The notes beneath the pieces were generated by a model. The model saw nothing but the letters and a program-made list of their open reading frames with translations. It searched no databases and had not been told where the DNA came from. This document shows positions 1 through 8,889 of a DNA stretch of 64,000 nt, piece after piece (position 1 is the first letter of the stretch; each line of letters opens with the position of its first letter). This stretch comes from Pseudomonas sp. Irchel s3h14 (lineage in GTDB: Bacteria; Pseudomonadota; Gammaproteobacteria; Pseudomonadales; Pseudomonadaceae): assembly GCF_900187425.1 (NCBI RefSeq), contig NZ_FYDJ01000003.1:150987-214986 (forward strand), written 5' to 3'. The position numbers and the translations under genes are program-made.

Positions 1-2646
1 TGAGGTCGAGGTGTCTGAACCGGCCCGCACACCGACCACTGCGCCCCCTGCGGCGAGGCCATCGGCACCGCCGACGTCGTTCCACAGCACGTTGCCGCTG
101 ACGATGCCGCCCTCTGCGACCGCGGCCGAGTCGGGGGTGGCGGTCGGCTGATCATCGACGATGTTGACCACGATGGTGCTGGTGGTGCTGTTGCCCAGGG
201 CATCGGTGGCTTTGTAGGTGAAGCTTTCGCTCAGGGTGTTCGGCCCGTCGTTGGCGTTCGGCGTGGTGCTGGCCGGCGAGGTCAGGGTGTAGGTGTAGGT
301 GCCATTGGGGTTGAGCAGGATTTGCCCGTAGGCGCCGGTGGCGCTGCCGATCAGGGTGTAGGTGATCGCACCGACCGCGCCGCTGACCGAACCGACCAGC
401 GTGCCACTGGCGGTTTCGCCGGTATTGCCCGGCAGGCTCCCGGTAACGGTGCCGGGCGCCAGATCCTGGCCATCCTGGTTCAGGTCGAGGGCTTTTTCGT
501 AGACGGTCACGTCGCTGTCACTGACCGCGCTGATGCAGCTGTTGTGCACGTCGATGGTGATGGTGGTGGTGCTTTGGTCACCGTCGGCATCGCGCACGGT
601 GTAGGTGAACACGTCGGTCGCACCGGGACCGCTCACGGCGTTCGGGTTGCTGTGGTAGGCGGCGTTGCCGTTGGCGTCCAGCGTCAGGTAACCGTAGGTG
701 CCATTGATCTGGCTGTTGAGGCCGCCAACGGCCGAGGTCGAGGTGTCTGAACCGGCCCGCACACCGACCACTGCGCCCCCTGCGGCGAGGCCATCGGCAC
801 CGCCGACGTCGTTCCACAGCACGTTGCCGCTGACGATGCCGCCCTCTGCGACCGCGGCCGAGTCGGGGGTGGCGGTCGGCTGATCATCGACGATGTTGAC
901 CACGATGGTGCTGGTGGTGCTGTTGCCCAGGGCATCGGTGGCTTTGTAGGTGAAGCTTTCGCTCAGGGTGTTCGGCCCGTCGTTGGCGTTCGGCGTGGTG
1001 CTGGCCGGCGAGGTCAGGGTGTAGGTGTAGGTGCCATTGGGGTTGAGCAGGATTTGCCCGTAGGCGCCGGTGGCGCTGCCGATCAGGGTGTAGGTGATCG
1101 CACCGACCGCGCCGCTGACCGAACCGACCAGCGTGCCACTGGCGGTTTCGCCGGTATTGCCCGGCAGGCTCCCGGTAACGGTGCCGGGCGCCAGATCCTG
1201 GCCATCCTGGTTCAGGTCGAGGGCTTTTTCGTAGACGGTCACGTCGCTGTCACTGACCGCGCTGATGCAGCTGTTGTGCACGTCGATGGTGATGGTGGTG
1301 GTGCTTTGGTCACCGTCGGCATCGCGCACGGTGTAGGTGAACACGTCGGTCGCACCGGGACCGCTCACGGCGTTCGGGTTGCTGTGGTAGGCGGCGTTGC
1401 CGTTGGCGTCCAGCGTCAGGTAACCGTAGGTGCCATTGATCTGGCTGTTGAGGCCGCCAACGGCCGAGGTCGAGGTGCCTGAACCGGCACGCACGCCGAC
1501 CACCGTCCCCTCTGCGGCGAGGCCATCGGCGCCGCCAACGTCGTTCCACAGCACGTTGCCACTGACGATGCCGCCCTCTGCGACCGCGGCCGAGTCGGGG
1601 TTGGCGGTCGGCAGGTCATCGACGATGTTGACGTTGATTTGCCCGGTCGCCGAACTGCCGTCCGTATCGGTGGCGACGACGTCGACATTCTCGGTGATGC
1701 TGTTGGCGCCGTCACCGGCCGGATGGGTTTCATTGTCGTTGAGGGTGTAGCTGTAACTCACAACCCCCGTGGCCGGGTTGTAGCCGGTGACGGTCAGGGT
1801 GTTGCCCAACGGGGTGGTGATCGACTGCGGGAAGCCGGCAGCAACGCCACCGCTGATCACGTTGATCCCACCGATGCTCAGGCTGGTCAGCCCGTCAGGA
1901 GCAGACACGCTGAACGTGCCGGTCTTGGTCAGTGCCTCAGGGTTGGGGGCCGAACCGTCGGCCAGGTTGGCCTCATTGAGGGTCAGTTCGCCCCCTGCCA
2001 TCGACAGGCCGGTGAGGGTCACCGGATTGTTCGGCACATCAGGAACTACTGGTGTTACAGGAACATCGCCTGACCCTCCTGAACCACCTGAACCGCCTGC
2101 ACCACCTGAATCACCTGCACCGTTGTCGCCGTTGTCCGGGTCACCGGCCACCCGTTCCAAGGGAACCACGGGAATGCCGTTGAAACCTGCGGTAGGAAAA
2201 CCAATGGTCGGATCGACCCGCCCGCCCACCTCTTCAAGCATGACAAACGTGTGGCCGCCGCCCAGTGCACCAGGTGCGCCGCTCGAACCCGGTCCGGCCG
2301 CCGTGGCTTCCGCAGTCTGGGTCGGGTCGTCGCCGGCAGCGATCGCTTTTTGCAGTTGCTCGACATCGGTCAGTTGCGCCTGAGTTGGCGTCACCGCTTC
2401 AGCGGTGTCCACATGGGGCGCCTGATGCGCGAGTAACTGAGGCGTCATCTCCATACTGCTGCCGCGCCCGAGGGTCAGTTCCTGGCCATTTTGCAGATGC
2501 ACCGCCACCGCGCCTTCGGCCCCGGTGACCAGTTGATCGCCGGCGAATAACCGGTCCCCCTCGACCAGCGCGCGTCGGGTGCCATCGCTCGCAACCGCGA
2601 ACACCTGACCAATGACCTTACTGACAATACCGATGAGCGTAGCCAT
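1..2646 (-). CDS. Giant LapA/MapA-type repeat adhesin, N-terminal part (partial)
   Basis: An uninterrupted minus-strand frame of 882 codons runs from ATG 2646, with GGAGGAA just upstream, off the left edge. Residues 1 to about 75 form the retention module found at the N-terminus of LapA-family adhesins, which holds the fibre in the outer-membrane pore. TAAG at residues 115-118 matches the sequence cut by the periplasmic protease LapG. A Gly/Ser-rich linker (about residues 170-195) leads into Ig-like/VCBS-type domains, then exact 244-residue repeats. Adhesins of this kind anchor cells during biofilm formation and are released when c-di-GMP falls. The divergent genes encode its likely exporter. 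No lapD or lapG is visible here. The divergent layout and gbu neighbourhood suggest the second adhesin MapA rather than LapA, from memory only. The C-terminal RTX and secretion signal lie outside the window. Confidence 0.9.
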   Translation of the reverse strand, partial: MATLIGIVSKVIGQVFAVASDGTRRALVEGDRLFAGDQLVTGAEGAVAVHLQNGQELTLGRGSSMEMTPQLLAHQAPHVDTAEAVTPTQAQLTDVEQLQKAIAAGDDPTQTAEATAAGPGSSGAPGALGGGHTFVMLEEVGGRVDPTIGFPTAGFNGIPVVPLERVAGDPDNGDNGAGDSGGAGGSGGSGGSGDVPVTPVVPDVPNNPVTLTGLSMAGGELTLNEANLADGSAPNPEALTKTGTFSVSAPDGLTSLSIGGINVISGGVAAGFPQSITTPLGNTLTVTGYNPATGVVSYSYTLNDNETHPAGDGANSITENVDVVATDTDGSSATGQINVNIVDDLPTANPDSAAVAEGGIVSGNVLWNDVGGADGLAAEGTVVGVRAGSGTSTSAVGGLNSQINGTYGYLTLDANGNAAYHSNPNAVSGPGATDVFTYTVRDADGDQSTTTITIDVHNSCISAVSDSDVTVYEKALDLNQDGQDLAPGTVTGSLPGNTGETASGTLVGSVSGAVGAITYTLIGSATGAYGQILLNPNGTYTYTLTSPASTTPNANDGPNTLSESFTYKATDALGNSTTSTIVVNIVDDQPTATPDSAAVAEGGIVSGNVLWNDVGGADGLAAGGAVVGVRAGSDTSTSAVGGLNSQINGTYGYLTLDANGNAAYHSNPNAVSGPGATDVFTYTVRDADGDQSTTTITIDVHNSCISAVSDSDVTVYEKALDLNQDGQDLAPGTVTGSLPGNTGETASGTLVGSVSGAVGAITYTLIGSATGAYGQILLNPNGTYTYTLTSPASTTPNANDGPNTLSESFTYKATDALGNSTTSTIVVNIVDDQPTATPDSAAVAEGGIVSGNVLWNDVGGADGLAAGGAVVGVRAGSDTSTS
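2..1620 (-). repeat. 732-bp exact tandem repeats in the adhesin gene
   Basis: The unit 734-1465 reappears at 2-733 with a period of 732 bp (244 codons, frame kept). I saw no base difference between the two copies. A third, diverged partial copy covers 1466 to about 1620. The array probably continues beyond the left edge. Each unit encodes Ig-like/VCBS-type domains of the adhesin stalk. Confidence 0.93.
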
Positions 2647-3238
2647 GTGCACTTCCTCCGCTGCCAACCGCTGTCGGCATCCTGTTTTTGCGAAGAACGT
2701 GCTCCTGGCTCCAACGGGTTGCCTGGCGGAATCGCCTGCTGGCAGCGGTTACCTGAAGTAAGCCGCTGCCCTGGCGCCGTTCTCGCCAAGCGTGCCGCTC
2801 GCGGGCGACGTGTCTGCTGCGGGATAAAAACCCTCTGCAATCAATGGCATCGGGATCCAATTGCGCAACAAGTCGTCCTTTGAGCGATGCGTAACGGTTT
2901 TGATCCACCAAGGTGACAAAAAACCGTCACCTCAAAACCGTCCGCTTCCCTCCCCTCCAGCACTTCCCCGCCCTATATCGATATGTGGTTTGGAACTTTC
3001 CTCAAGCCCTGTTAAGCGCCCTAACGCTCATAAATCAAGGGCTTTCGGAGTGAACAATGTGCTGGATTTTACGGAGTGCATAAGTTTTTTTTGGCATAAG
3101 TCTTATGAAAAATTCTTCTATGGTTTTCCCCAGAATGTTCTTAGCTCTGTTGTTACAAGCATGAAACGGTTTTCACTATAAATGCCGTCAAATATTTGGC
3201 GACTAATAAGCACCATTAGGAATCAGGGAGAGGCACCC
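2647..3238. promoter_or_regulatory. Divergent adhesin/exporter intergenic region
   Basis: This 592-bp stretch separates the adhesin start from the exporter operon and holds no convincing gene. The right half is AT-rich compared with its surroundings, as expected for promoters. A possible sigma70 promoter for the plus operon has TTACAA near 3153 and TATAAA at 3177-3182, with 18 bp between. The dyad CATAAGTCTTATG lies near 3095-3107. I could not assign binding sites for named regulators such as FleQ or AmrZ. Confidence 0.4.
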
Positions 3239-4597
3239 ATGCGCGTATTAACCCCGCTCTGCAGCGCAATTCTGTTGGCCATGGCCTGCACTTCTCAGGC
3301 TCAAGCCATGTCATTGACGGAGGCAATCCAGAGCACCATCGCGACCCACCCGGAGTTGGCGTCGCGTGTAGACAGCCGCCTCTCGGCCGATGAGCAAGTG
3401 AAAGTCGCCAAGGGAGGATTTTATCCATCGGTTGATCTGAATGCCGCCTACGGGCGCGGGTACAGCGATAACACCAGCACCCGGGCATTCGGTAATCACC
3501 ACACCGAAATCCTGACCTACACCCAATCGGAATTGCGTCTGCGGCAGATGCTCTTCGATGGCTTCAACACCTCCAACGAAGTCCAGCGCACCAAAGGTGT
3601 GGTCAATTCCCGGGCCTATTACGCTCAGGGCACTGCTCAGGATCTGGCCCTGCGCACCATCGAGGTCTACCTCGAAGTGCTCAAGCGCCGCGAACTGGTG
3701 ACCTTGGCCAAGAACAATCTGCAAGCTCACATGCGGGTCAACGATCAGATCGGTCTGCGCACCCAGCGTGGTATCGGCAGCACCGCCGACTCCGACCAGT
3801 CCGTCGCTCGCCGGGCACTGGCGCAAAACAACCTCGATACCGCTGAAGTCGATCTGGCGGATGCCGAGTCGAACTTCTACGCCGTCGTGGGGCGCCTGCC
3901 CGATGAACTCGAAGCCCCGCCCTCGACCCGCGGCGAACTGCCCGCCACCCTGCCGGAAGCCCAGCAAAGCATGGTGGAAAACAACCCGTACCTGAAATCC
4001 GCCCAAGCCGATGTGCAATCGGCCGAGAGCCAGTACGAAGTTGCCAAGTCGCCGTTCTACCCTCGCTTCGACGCCGAAGCCGCCGTGGGTGCGAACAACA
4101 ACGTGCAGGGCGATGAAGGCCACGACAACGAGTGGCGAGTCGGCGTGGTGATGAACTACAACCTGTTCCGCGGTGGCAGCGACAAGGCTCGCCTGGCCTC
4201 CAATGCGCACCAGATCAACCAGGCGATGGACATCCGCAACAATGCTTTGCGCCAACTCAACGAGAACATTCACCTGGCCTGGAACGCCATGGTCAATGCC
4301 AAGAAACAAACCCCGACCGCCCGCGAATACGCGGATACCAGCCAACGCGTACGCGTGGCGTATCAGGACCAGTTCGGCCTCGGTCAACGCACCCTGCTCG
4401 ACCTGCTGGACAGTGAAAACGAGCTCTACAACGCCAACCGCCGCTACACCGAAGTGCGCTACACCGAGGAGTTCTCGATGTACCGCGTGCTGGCGAATAT
4501 GGGTCAGTTGCTGAGCAAACAACGGGTGGTGTTGCCCGCCGATGCGATCGCCTCCACGGAAGTAAAAAACGAAGCCCGTTTGCCTGAACTGAAGTAG
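3239..4597 (+). CDS. TolC-family outer-membrane channel of the adhesin type I secretion system (LapE-like)
   Basis: The 452-residue protein forms the outer-membrane channel of a type I exporter. In the Lap system this channel also holds the adhesin's N-terminal plug. ATG 3239 is chosen because GGGAGAGG lies just upstream and a signal peptide (about residues 1-23, ending in AQA) follows at once. An upstream in-frame ATG at 3182 lacks both. Two TolC repeats are visible, each opening with an MSLTEAI- or EAQQSM-type helix and containing long periplasmic coiled-coil helices. The next gene, the ABC ATPase, starts 18 bp downstream, so the genes form one operon divergent from the adhesin. Confidence 0.9.
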   Translation: MRVLTPLCSAILLAMACTSQAQAMSLTEAIQSTIATHPELASRVDSRLSADEQVKVAKGGFYPSVDLNAAYGRGYSDNTSTRAFGNHHTEILTYTQSELRLRQMLFDGFNTSNEVQRTKGVVNSRAYYAQGTAQDLALRTIEVYLEVLKRRELVTLAKNNLQAHMRVNDQIGLRTQRGIGSTADSDQSVARRALAQNNLDTAEVDLADAESNFYAVVGRLPDELEAPPSTRGELPATLPEAQQSMVENNPYLKSAQADVQSAESQYEVAKSPFYPRFDAEAAVGANNNVQGDEGHDNEWRVGVVMNYNLFRGGSDKARLASNAHQINQAMDIRNNALRQLNENIHLAWNAMVNAKKQTPTAREYADTSQRVRVAYQDQFGLGQRTLLDLLDSENELYNANRRYTEVRYTEEFSMYRVLANMGQLLSKQRVVLPADAIASTEVKNEARLPELK

Positions 4598-4615
4598 GCC
4601 TGTGGAGAGATCAAT

Positions 4616-6775
4616 GTGACCAGCATGGAATCCGGCAACATCGGTGTCGATCCGCGTCTGAGCTTCGATGACCCGCTTCTGGACGGTCTGTTGATCCTCT
4701 GCAAACTCCATGGCGCGACGGTCAGTCGCGCCAGCCTGAGTGCCGGGCTGCCCCTGAACAAACAGCGATTGAGCCTGGACCTGCTGCCTCGCGCAGCGGC
4801 CCGGGCCAGTTTGCAGGCGCGATTGCTGCGCCGGGAACTGGCGGATATTTCCGCCCTCAACCTGCCGGTGATGCTGATCCTCAACAACGGCCGTACGGCC
4901 GTTCTACGACGCTTCGGCGATGACGGGCAGTTGCTGATTTTGCCGAGCGAAGCCGACGGCGGTGAGCAATGGGTCAGCACGGACGAACTGGCCGAGAATT
5001 ACAGCGGCCAAGCCTTGTTCGCTCGGCCGCGGCACGAACTCGAAGACTTGCGCTCACCACTGGTGCCGCGGGTGGAGGCGTGGTTTCGCGACACTTTGAA
5101 GCTGTCGAAGTGGCTGTACAGCGATGCGATTCTGGCGAGTTTTCTGATCAACCTGCTGGGGTTGATGGTGCCGCTGTTCGTAATGCAGACCTACGATCGG
5201 GTGGTGCCGAACCAGGCCACGTCGACGTTGTGGGTGCTGTCCATCGGCTTGCTGATCGGCACCGGTTTCGAACTGGTGTTGCGGGTGGTCCGCGCGCACC
5301 TGCTGGACACCGCCGGGAAGAAAACCGACGTGATCCTTTCGGCCACGTTGTTCGAACGCATTACCGGCATGTCGATGAAAGCCCGGCCGGCGACCATCGG
5401 TGGTTTTGCCCAAAGCATTCACGACTTTCAGGGCCTGCGGGAATTCCTCACCGCCGTGACCCTCACCAGCCTGATCGATCTGCCCTTTGCCGTGCTGATG
5501 CTGGTGGTGATCGGCCTGCTCGGCGGCTGGCTGGTGGTGATTCCGTTACTGGCGTTTCCGATCACGATCATCTTCGCGATGGTGATCCAGGTGCGCCTGC
5601 GCGACACCGTACAGAAAAGCCTGACCCTGGGCGCCGAACGCCAGGCGCTGCTGATCGAAACCCTCGGCGGTCTGGAAACCCTCAAGGCCTGCAGCGCCGA
5701 AAGCGAACGCCAGCACAAATGGGAAAGCACCCACGGCGCCCTCACCCGCCTCGACAGCCATGCGCGCAACCTTTCGGCGCTGGCCACCAACGGCACGCTG
5801 TTCATCCAGCAATTCTGCGGCATGGCGACCATCGTCGCCGGGGTCTACAGCATCATCGCCGGCAACCTCAGCGTCGGCGCGCTGGTGGCGACCTACATGC
5901 TCGGCAGCAGGGTGCTCGCGCCGCTGGGGCAGATTGCCGGTTTGATCACGCGCTATCAGCAAGCGCAACTGACCATGAAAAGCACCGATGCGCTGATGTC
6001 CTTGCCGCAGGAGCGCGACGCCAAACAACGGCCGCTTGAACGCACGCAACTGCAAGGCGCGATAGACGTCAGCAGTGTGACGTTCCACTACAACGGCCAG
6101 AACGCTCCGGCCCTGGCCAACATCAGCTTCAGCGTGAAACCCGGCGAGCGGATCGGCATCATCGGTCGCAGCGGCTCGGGCAAAAGTACGTTGGCGCGGC
6201 TAGTGATGGGTTTCTACGCGCCGGAAGAAGGCCAGCTGCTGCTCGATGGCCTGGACCTGCGGCAACTGGACGTCGCCGATCTGCGTCAGCAAATCGGTTA
6301 CGTCGCCCATGACCTGCCGCTGTTGGCCGGCAGCCTGCGCGACAACCTGACCCTTGGCGCACGCTATATCAGCGATTCACGGATGCTCGAAGTCGCTGAA
6401 CTGACCGGTGTCACCGAGCTGGCGCGTCAGCATCCGCAAGGCTTCGACCGGCCGGTGGGTGAACGCGGACAACTGCTGTCCGGCGGGCAACGTCAGACGG
6501 TGTTGCTGGCCCGCGCCTTGTTGCTGGATCCGCCGATCATGTTGCTCGACGAACCCACCAGCGCCATGGACAACAGCAGCGAAGACATTCTGCGGCAAAA
6601 ACTCCACCGCTGGGTCCAGGGCAAAACTCTGCTGCTAGTCACCCACCGCACCTCGATGCTCAGCCTGGTGGATCGGCTGGTGGTGCTGGACAACGGGCGG
6701 ATCGTCGCCGACGGTCCAAAAGAAGCGGTCATCGATGCACTGCGCAAGGGCCGTGTCGGCTCTGCGGCTGTCTAG
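4616..6775 (+). CDS. Type I secretion ABC transporter, permease/ATPase (LapB-like)
   Basis: This 719-residue inner-membrane protein powers export of the neighbouring adhesin. Residues 1 to about 130 form a C39-peptidase-like domain. I see no catalytic-cysteine motif, as expected for exporters that bind but do not cut their substrate. Six membrane helices follow (about 165-450), then an ATPase domain with Walker A GRSGSGKST (about 515-523), signature LLSGGQRQ (about 620), Walker B IMLLDEP (about 641) and the LVTHR switch histidine (about 674). The GTG start at 4616 has GGAGAG 7 bp upstream. An ATG at 4625 is a weaker alternative. The adaptor gene follows after 9 bp. Confidence 0.92.
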   Translation: MTSMESGNIGVDPRLSFDDPLLDGLLILCKLHGATVSRASLSAGLPLNKQRLSLDLLPRAAARASLQARLLRRELADISALNLPVMLILNNGRTAVLRRFGDDGQLLILPSEADGGEQWVSTDELAENYSGQALFARPRHELEDLRSPLVPRVEAWFRDTLKLSKWLYSDAILASFLINLLGLMVPLFVMQTYDRVVPNQATSTLWVLSIGLLIGTGFELVLRVVRAHLLDTAGKKTDVILSATLFERITGMSMKARPATIGGFAQSIHDFQGLREFLTAVTLTSLIDLPFAVLMLVVIGLLGGWLVVIPLLAFPITIIFAMVIQVRLRDTVQKSLTLGAERQALLIETLGGLETLKACSAESERQHKWESTHGALTRLDSHARNLSALATNGTLFIQQFCGMATIVAGVYSIIAGNLSVGALVATYMLGSRVLAPLGQIAGLITRYQQAQLTMKSTDALMSLPQERDAKQRPLERTQLQGAIDVSSVTFHYNGQNAPALANISFSVKPGERIGIIGRSGSGKSTLARLVMGFYAPEEGQLLLDGLDLRQLDVADLRQQIGYVAHDLPLLAGSLRDNLTLGARYISDSRMLEVAELTGVTELARQHPQGFDRPVGERGQLLSGGQRQTVLLARALLLDPPIMLLDEPTSAMDNSSEDILRQKLHRWVQGKTLLLVTHRTSMLSLVDRLVVLDNGRIVADGPKEAVIDALRKGRVGSAAV

Positions 6776-6784
6776 GAGCTAGCC

Positions 6785-8164
6785 ATGGCCCGTTCATCAT
6801 CCGACGCGTCGCGCTCTGATTCGAAGCCGCGCGGCTACTTCGGCAGTTTCAGCAAAAGCGCCGAAAGCGAATTCATGCCGGAAACCGCGGGTGCCTCGTT
6901 GCAGGACTCACCACGCTGGTCGCGGATCACCGTGTGGCTGGCGGCCGCGCTGATTATCACCGCTGTAGTCTGGGCCAAGTTTGCGGTGCTGCAGGAAGTC
7001 ACCATGGGCGAAGGCAAGGCGATTCCGTCGAGCAAGGTTCAAGTGATCCAGAACCTGGAAGGCGGCATCGTCACTGAGATCTTCGTGCGCGAAGGGCAAA
7101 TGGTGAACAAGGGCGACACCTTGCTGCGCCTCGATGACACTCGATTCCTGTCGAACAAGGGCGAAAGCGAGGCGGATCGTTATGCGCTGACCGCGCAGGT
7201 CGAACGGCTGTCGGCTGAAGCAGAAGGCCGGCCGTTCAAGCTCTCCCCCGAAGTGATCGCCAAGGCGCCGCAAGTGGCCGAAGACGAGCGCTCGCTGTAC
7301 GAGCAACGGCAACGGCGACTGGCCAGCGAACAGCGCACCTTGAGTGAGCAACTTCGGCAAAAAGCCCAGGAGCTGGCAGAATTCCGCTCCAAGCAGGGCC
7401 AATACAGTTCAAGCCTGGCGCTGCTGCAACAAGAGATGAACATGTCCGCGCCGCTGGTGGGCACCGGGGCGGTTTCGCCGGTGGAAATCCTGCGACTCAA
7501 ACGCAGCGCGGTGGAGATTCGCGGTTCATTGAACGCCACGACCCTGGCGATTCCCCGTGCGGAATCGGCGATCAATGAGATCAAAAGCAAGATTGATGAG
7601 TCCGAACAATCCTTCCGCTCCGACGCGGCGAAAGAGCTGAATGAAAAACGCACCGATCTGTCGAAAATCACGGCATCGAGCATTGCTATCGATGACCGCG
7701 TAACCCGCACCACAGTGGTGTCGCCGGTTCACGGGATTATCAAAGTGCTGAAGGTCAACACCATCGGCGGCGTGGTCCAGCCGGGCAGCGACATGGTGGA
7801 AATCGTGCCCATTGAAGACAACTTGCTGATCGAGGCCAAGGTCCGGCCGCAGGACGTGGCGTTTCTGCATCCGGGGCAGAAAGCCATGGTCAAGTTCAGT
7901 GCTTACGACTACACGATTTATGGCGGGTTGACTGCGAAGCTGGAGTTGATTGGGGCGGACACGATTACGGATGACAAAGGCAACAGCTTCTATTTGATTC
8001 AGGTGCGCACTGATAAGAATCACTTGGGCGGGGATGTGAAACCGTTGTTGATCATTCCGGGGATGGTGGCGACGGTGGACATCATTACCGGGGAGAAAAG
8101 TGTGCTGGATTACTTGCTCAAACCGGTGCTTAAAGCCCGGACCGAGGCGATGCGCGAAAGATAG
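6785..8164 (+). CDS. HlyD-family membrane-fusion adaptor (LapC-like)
   Basis: The 459-residue protein bridges the inner-membrane ABC exporter and the outer-membrane channel. A short cytoplasmic tail leads to one membrane helix (about residues 50-70). A lipoyl half-domain follows (GGIVTEIFVREGQ, about 95-110), then a long charged coiled coil (about 130-300), the second lipoyl half (VVSPVHGIIKVL, about 312-325) and a beta-barrel domain. This is the usual HlyD architecture. It is the last gene of the operon; a REP-like palindrome follows 6 bp after the stop. Confidence 0.92.
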   Translation: MARSSSDASRSDSKPRGYFGSFSKSAESEFMPETAGASLQDSPRWSRITVWLAAALIITAVVWAKFAVLQEVTMGEGKAIPSSKVQVIQNLEGGIVTEIFVREGQMVNKGDTLLRLDDTRFLSNKGESEADRYALTAQVERLSAEAEGRPFKLSPEVIAKAPQVAEDERSLYEQRQRRLASEQRTLSEQLRQKAQELAEFRSKQGQYSSSLALLQQEMNMSAPLVGTGAVSPVEILRLKRSAVEIRGSLNATTLAIPRAESAINEIKSKIDESEQSFRSDAAKELNEKRTDLSKITASSIAIDDRVTRTTVVSPVHGIIKVLKVNTIGGVVQPGSDMVEIVPIEDNLLIEAKVRPQDVAFLHPGQKAMVKFSAYDYTIYGGLTAKLELIGADTITDDKGNSFYLIQVRTDKNHLGGDVKPLLIIPGMVATVDIITGEKSVLDYLLKPVLKARTEAMRER

Positions 8165-8169
8165 ACAGT

Positions 8170-8280
8170 GATCGTTCCCACGCTCCGCGTGGGAATGCCG
8201 CCCGGGACGCTCCGCGTCCCTTCCCGAATGTGACGCAGAGCGTCACTGGATGCATTCCCACGCAAAGCGTGGGAACGATC
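8170..8280. repeat. REP doublet of the GTTCCCACGC family
   Basis: Outer arms GATCGTTCCCACGC and GCGTGGGAACGATC face each other and enclose two shorter hairpins built on GGGACGC and GTGACGC. The element sits between two convergent genes and overlaps the last two bases of the next one. The same family recurs at 9799, 34714 and 43942. Confidence 0.88.
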
Positions 8281-8875
8281 ATCGGTGGCCGTGATTCTTT
8301 TGGTAGGTCTCCTCCCCCATCGCCGCAATCTGCCCCTCGATCAACGCTTCGAACGGTTTTAACAACGGCTCGAAAGTGGTCGGTGCTTCGAGGGTCTGCA
8401 ACGCCTGGACAATCGCCTCTACCGTCGACAACGCGCCCGGCCCCGGTGCTTTGCGCAATCGATATCTCGACACCCCGCCCTGCGCCAACGTCACCCTCGG
8501 CAACGCCGCCAGCAATGGGTTGAGGTGCAGCATCTTGCGCGCCTTGCGCCAGGTGCCGTCCGGGACGACCAGCAACAATGGTTGATCAGTTGCCGTGTAA
8601 GCCTGCAACGGCTGCGCATCATCGGCAGGAAACAGCAGCCGCGCCTGATAACCCGGCTGATTCAACAATGCCGGCAAATCCTCGAACACCTCGCCCACTA
8701 TCAACTCGGCATTCTTCAACCCCAACGCCGCCAACCGCGCGGTGTTCAGCGCATGGTTCACTTCGCTCGGATGCTGCAACAACAGCACTCGGGTGCGGCT
8801 GTCGAGGCTCGGAATCAGCGAGCACAGGCAATGGGTTTGCGGACGCAGGCAGCGCGGACATTGGATTCTGGACAT
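8279..8875 (-). CDS. tapT: DTW-domain tRNA-uridine aminocarboxypropyltransferase (TapT/YfiP-like)
   Basis: The 198-residue protein belongs to the DTW family, which transfers the 3-amino-3-carboxypropyl group of S-adenosylmethionine to a tRNA uridine (acp3U47 in E. coli). Visible are an N-terminal zinc-knuckle pattern, C6-x2-C9 and C16-x-C18, and the family signature DGTW at residues 106-109. A second conserved block, SRYRLRKAP, follows near 135-143. The start at 8875 has only a purine-rich AAAGAAGAA upstream, so expression may be low. It is unlinked in function to its neighbours and convergent with the adhesin export operon. Confidence 0.85.
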   Translation of the reverse strand: MSRIQCPRCLRPQTHCLCSLIPSLDSRTRVLLLQHPSEVNHALNTARLAALGLKNAELIVGEVFEDLPALLNQPGYQARLLFPADDAQPLQAYTATDQPLLLVVPDGTWRKARKMLHLNPLLAALPRVTLAQGGVSRYRLRKAPGPGALSTVEAIVQALQTLEAPTTFEPLLKPFEALIEGQIAAMGEETYQKNHGHR

Positions 8876-8889
8876 TTCTTCTTTTTCCG

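Noticed and set aside
322-1482. Repeated plus-strand ORFs in the left repeat region
   Set aside because: They are antisense shadows of the adhesin repeats; the minus strand carries the retention-module N-terminus and a good ribosome site.
3182-3238. Upstream ATG for the TolC-like gene
   Set aside because: It would bury the signal peptide and lacks a ribosome site; ATG 3239 has both.
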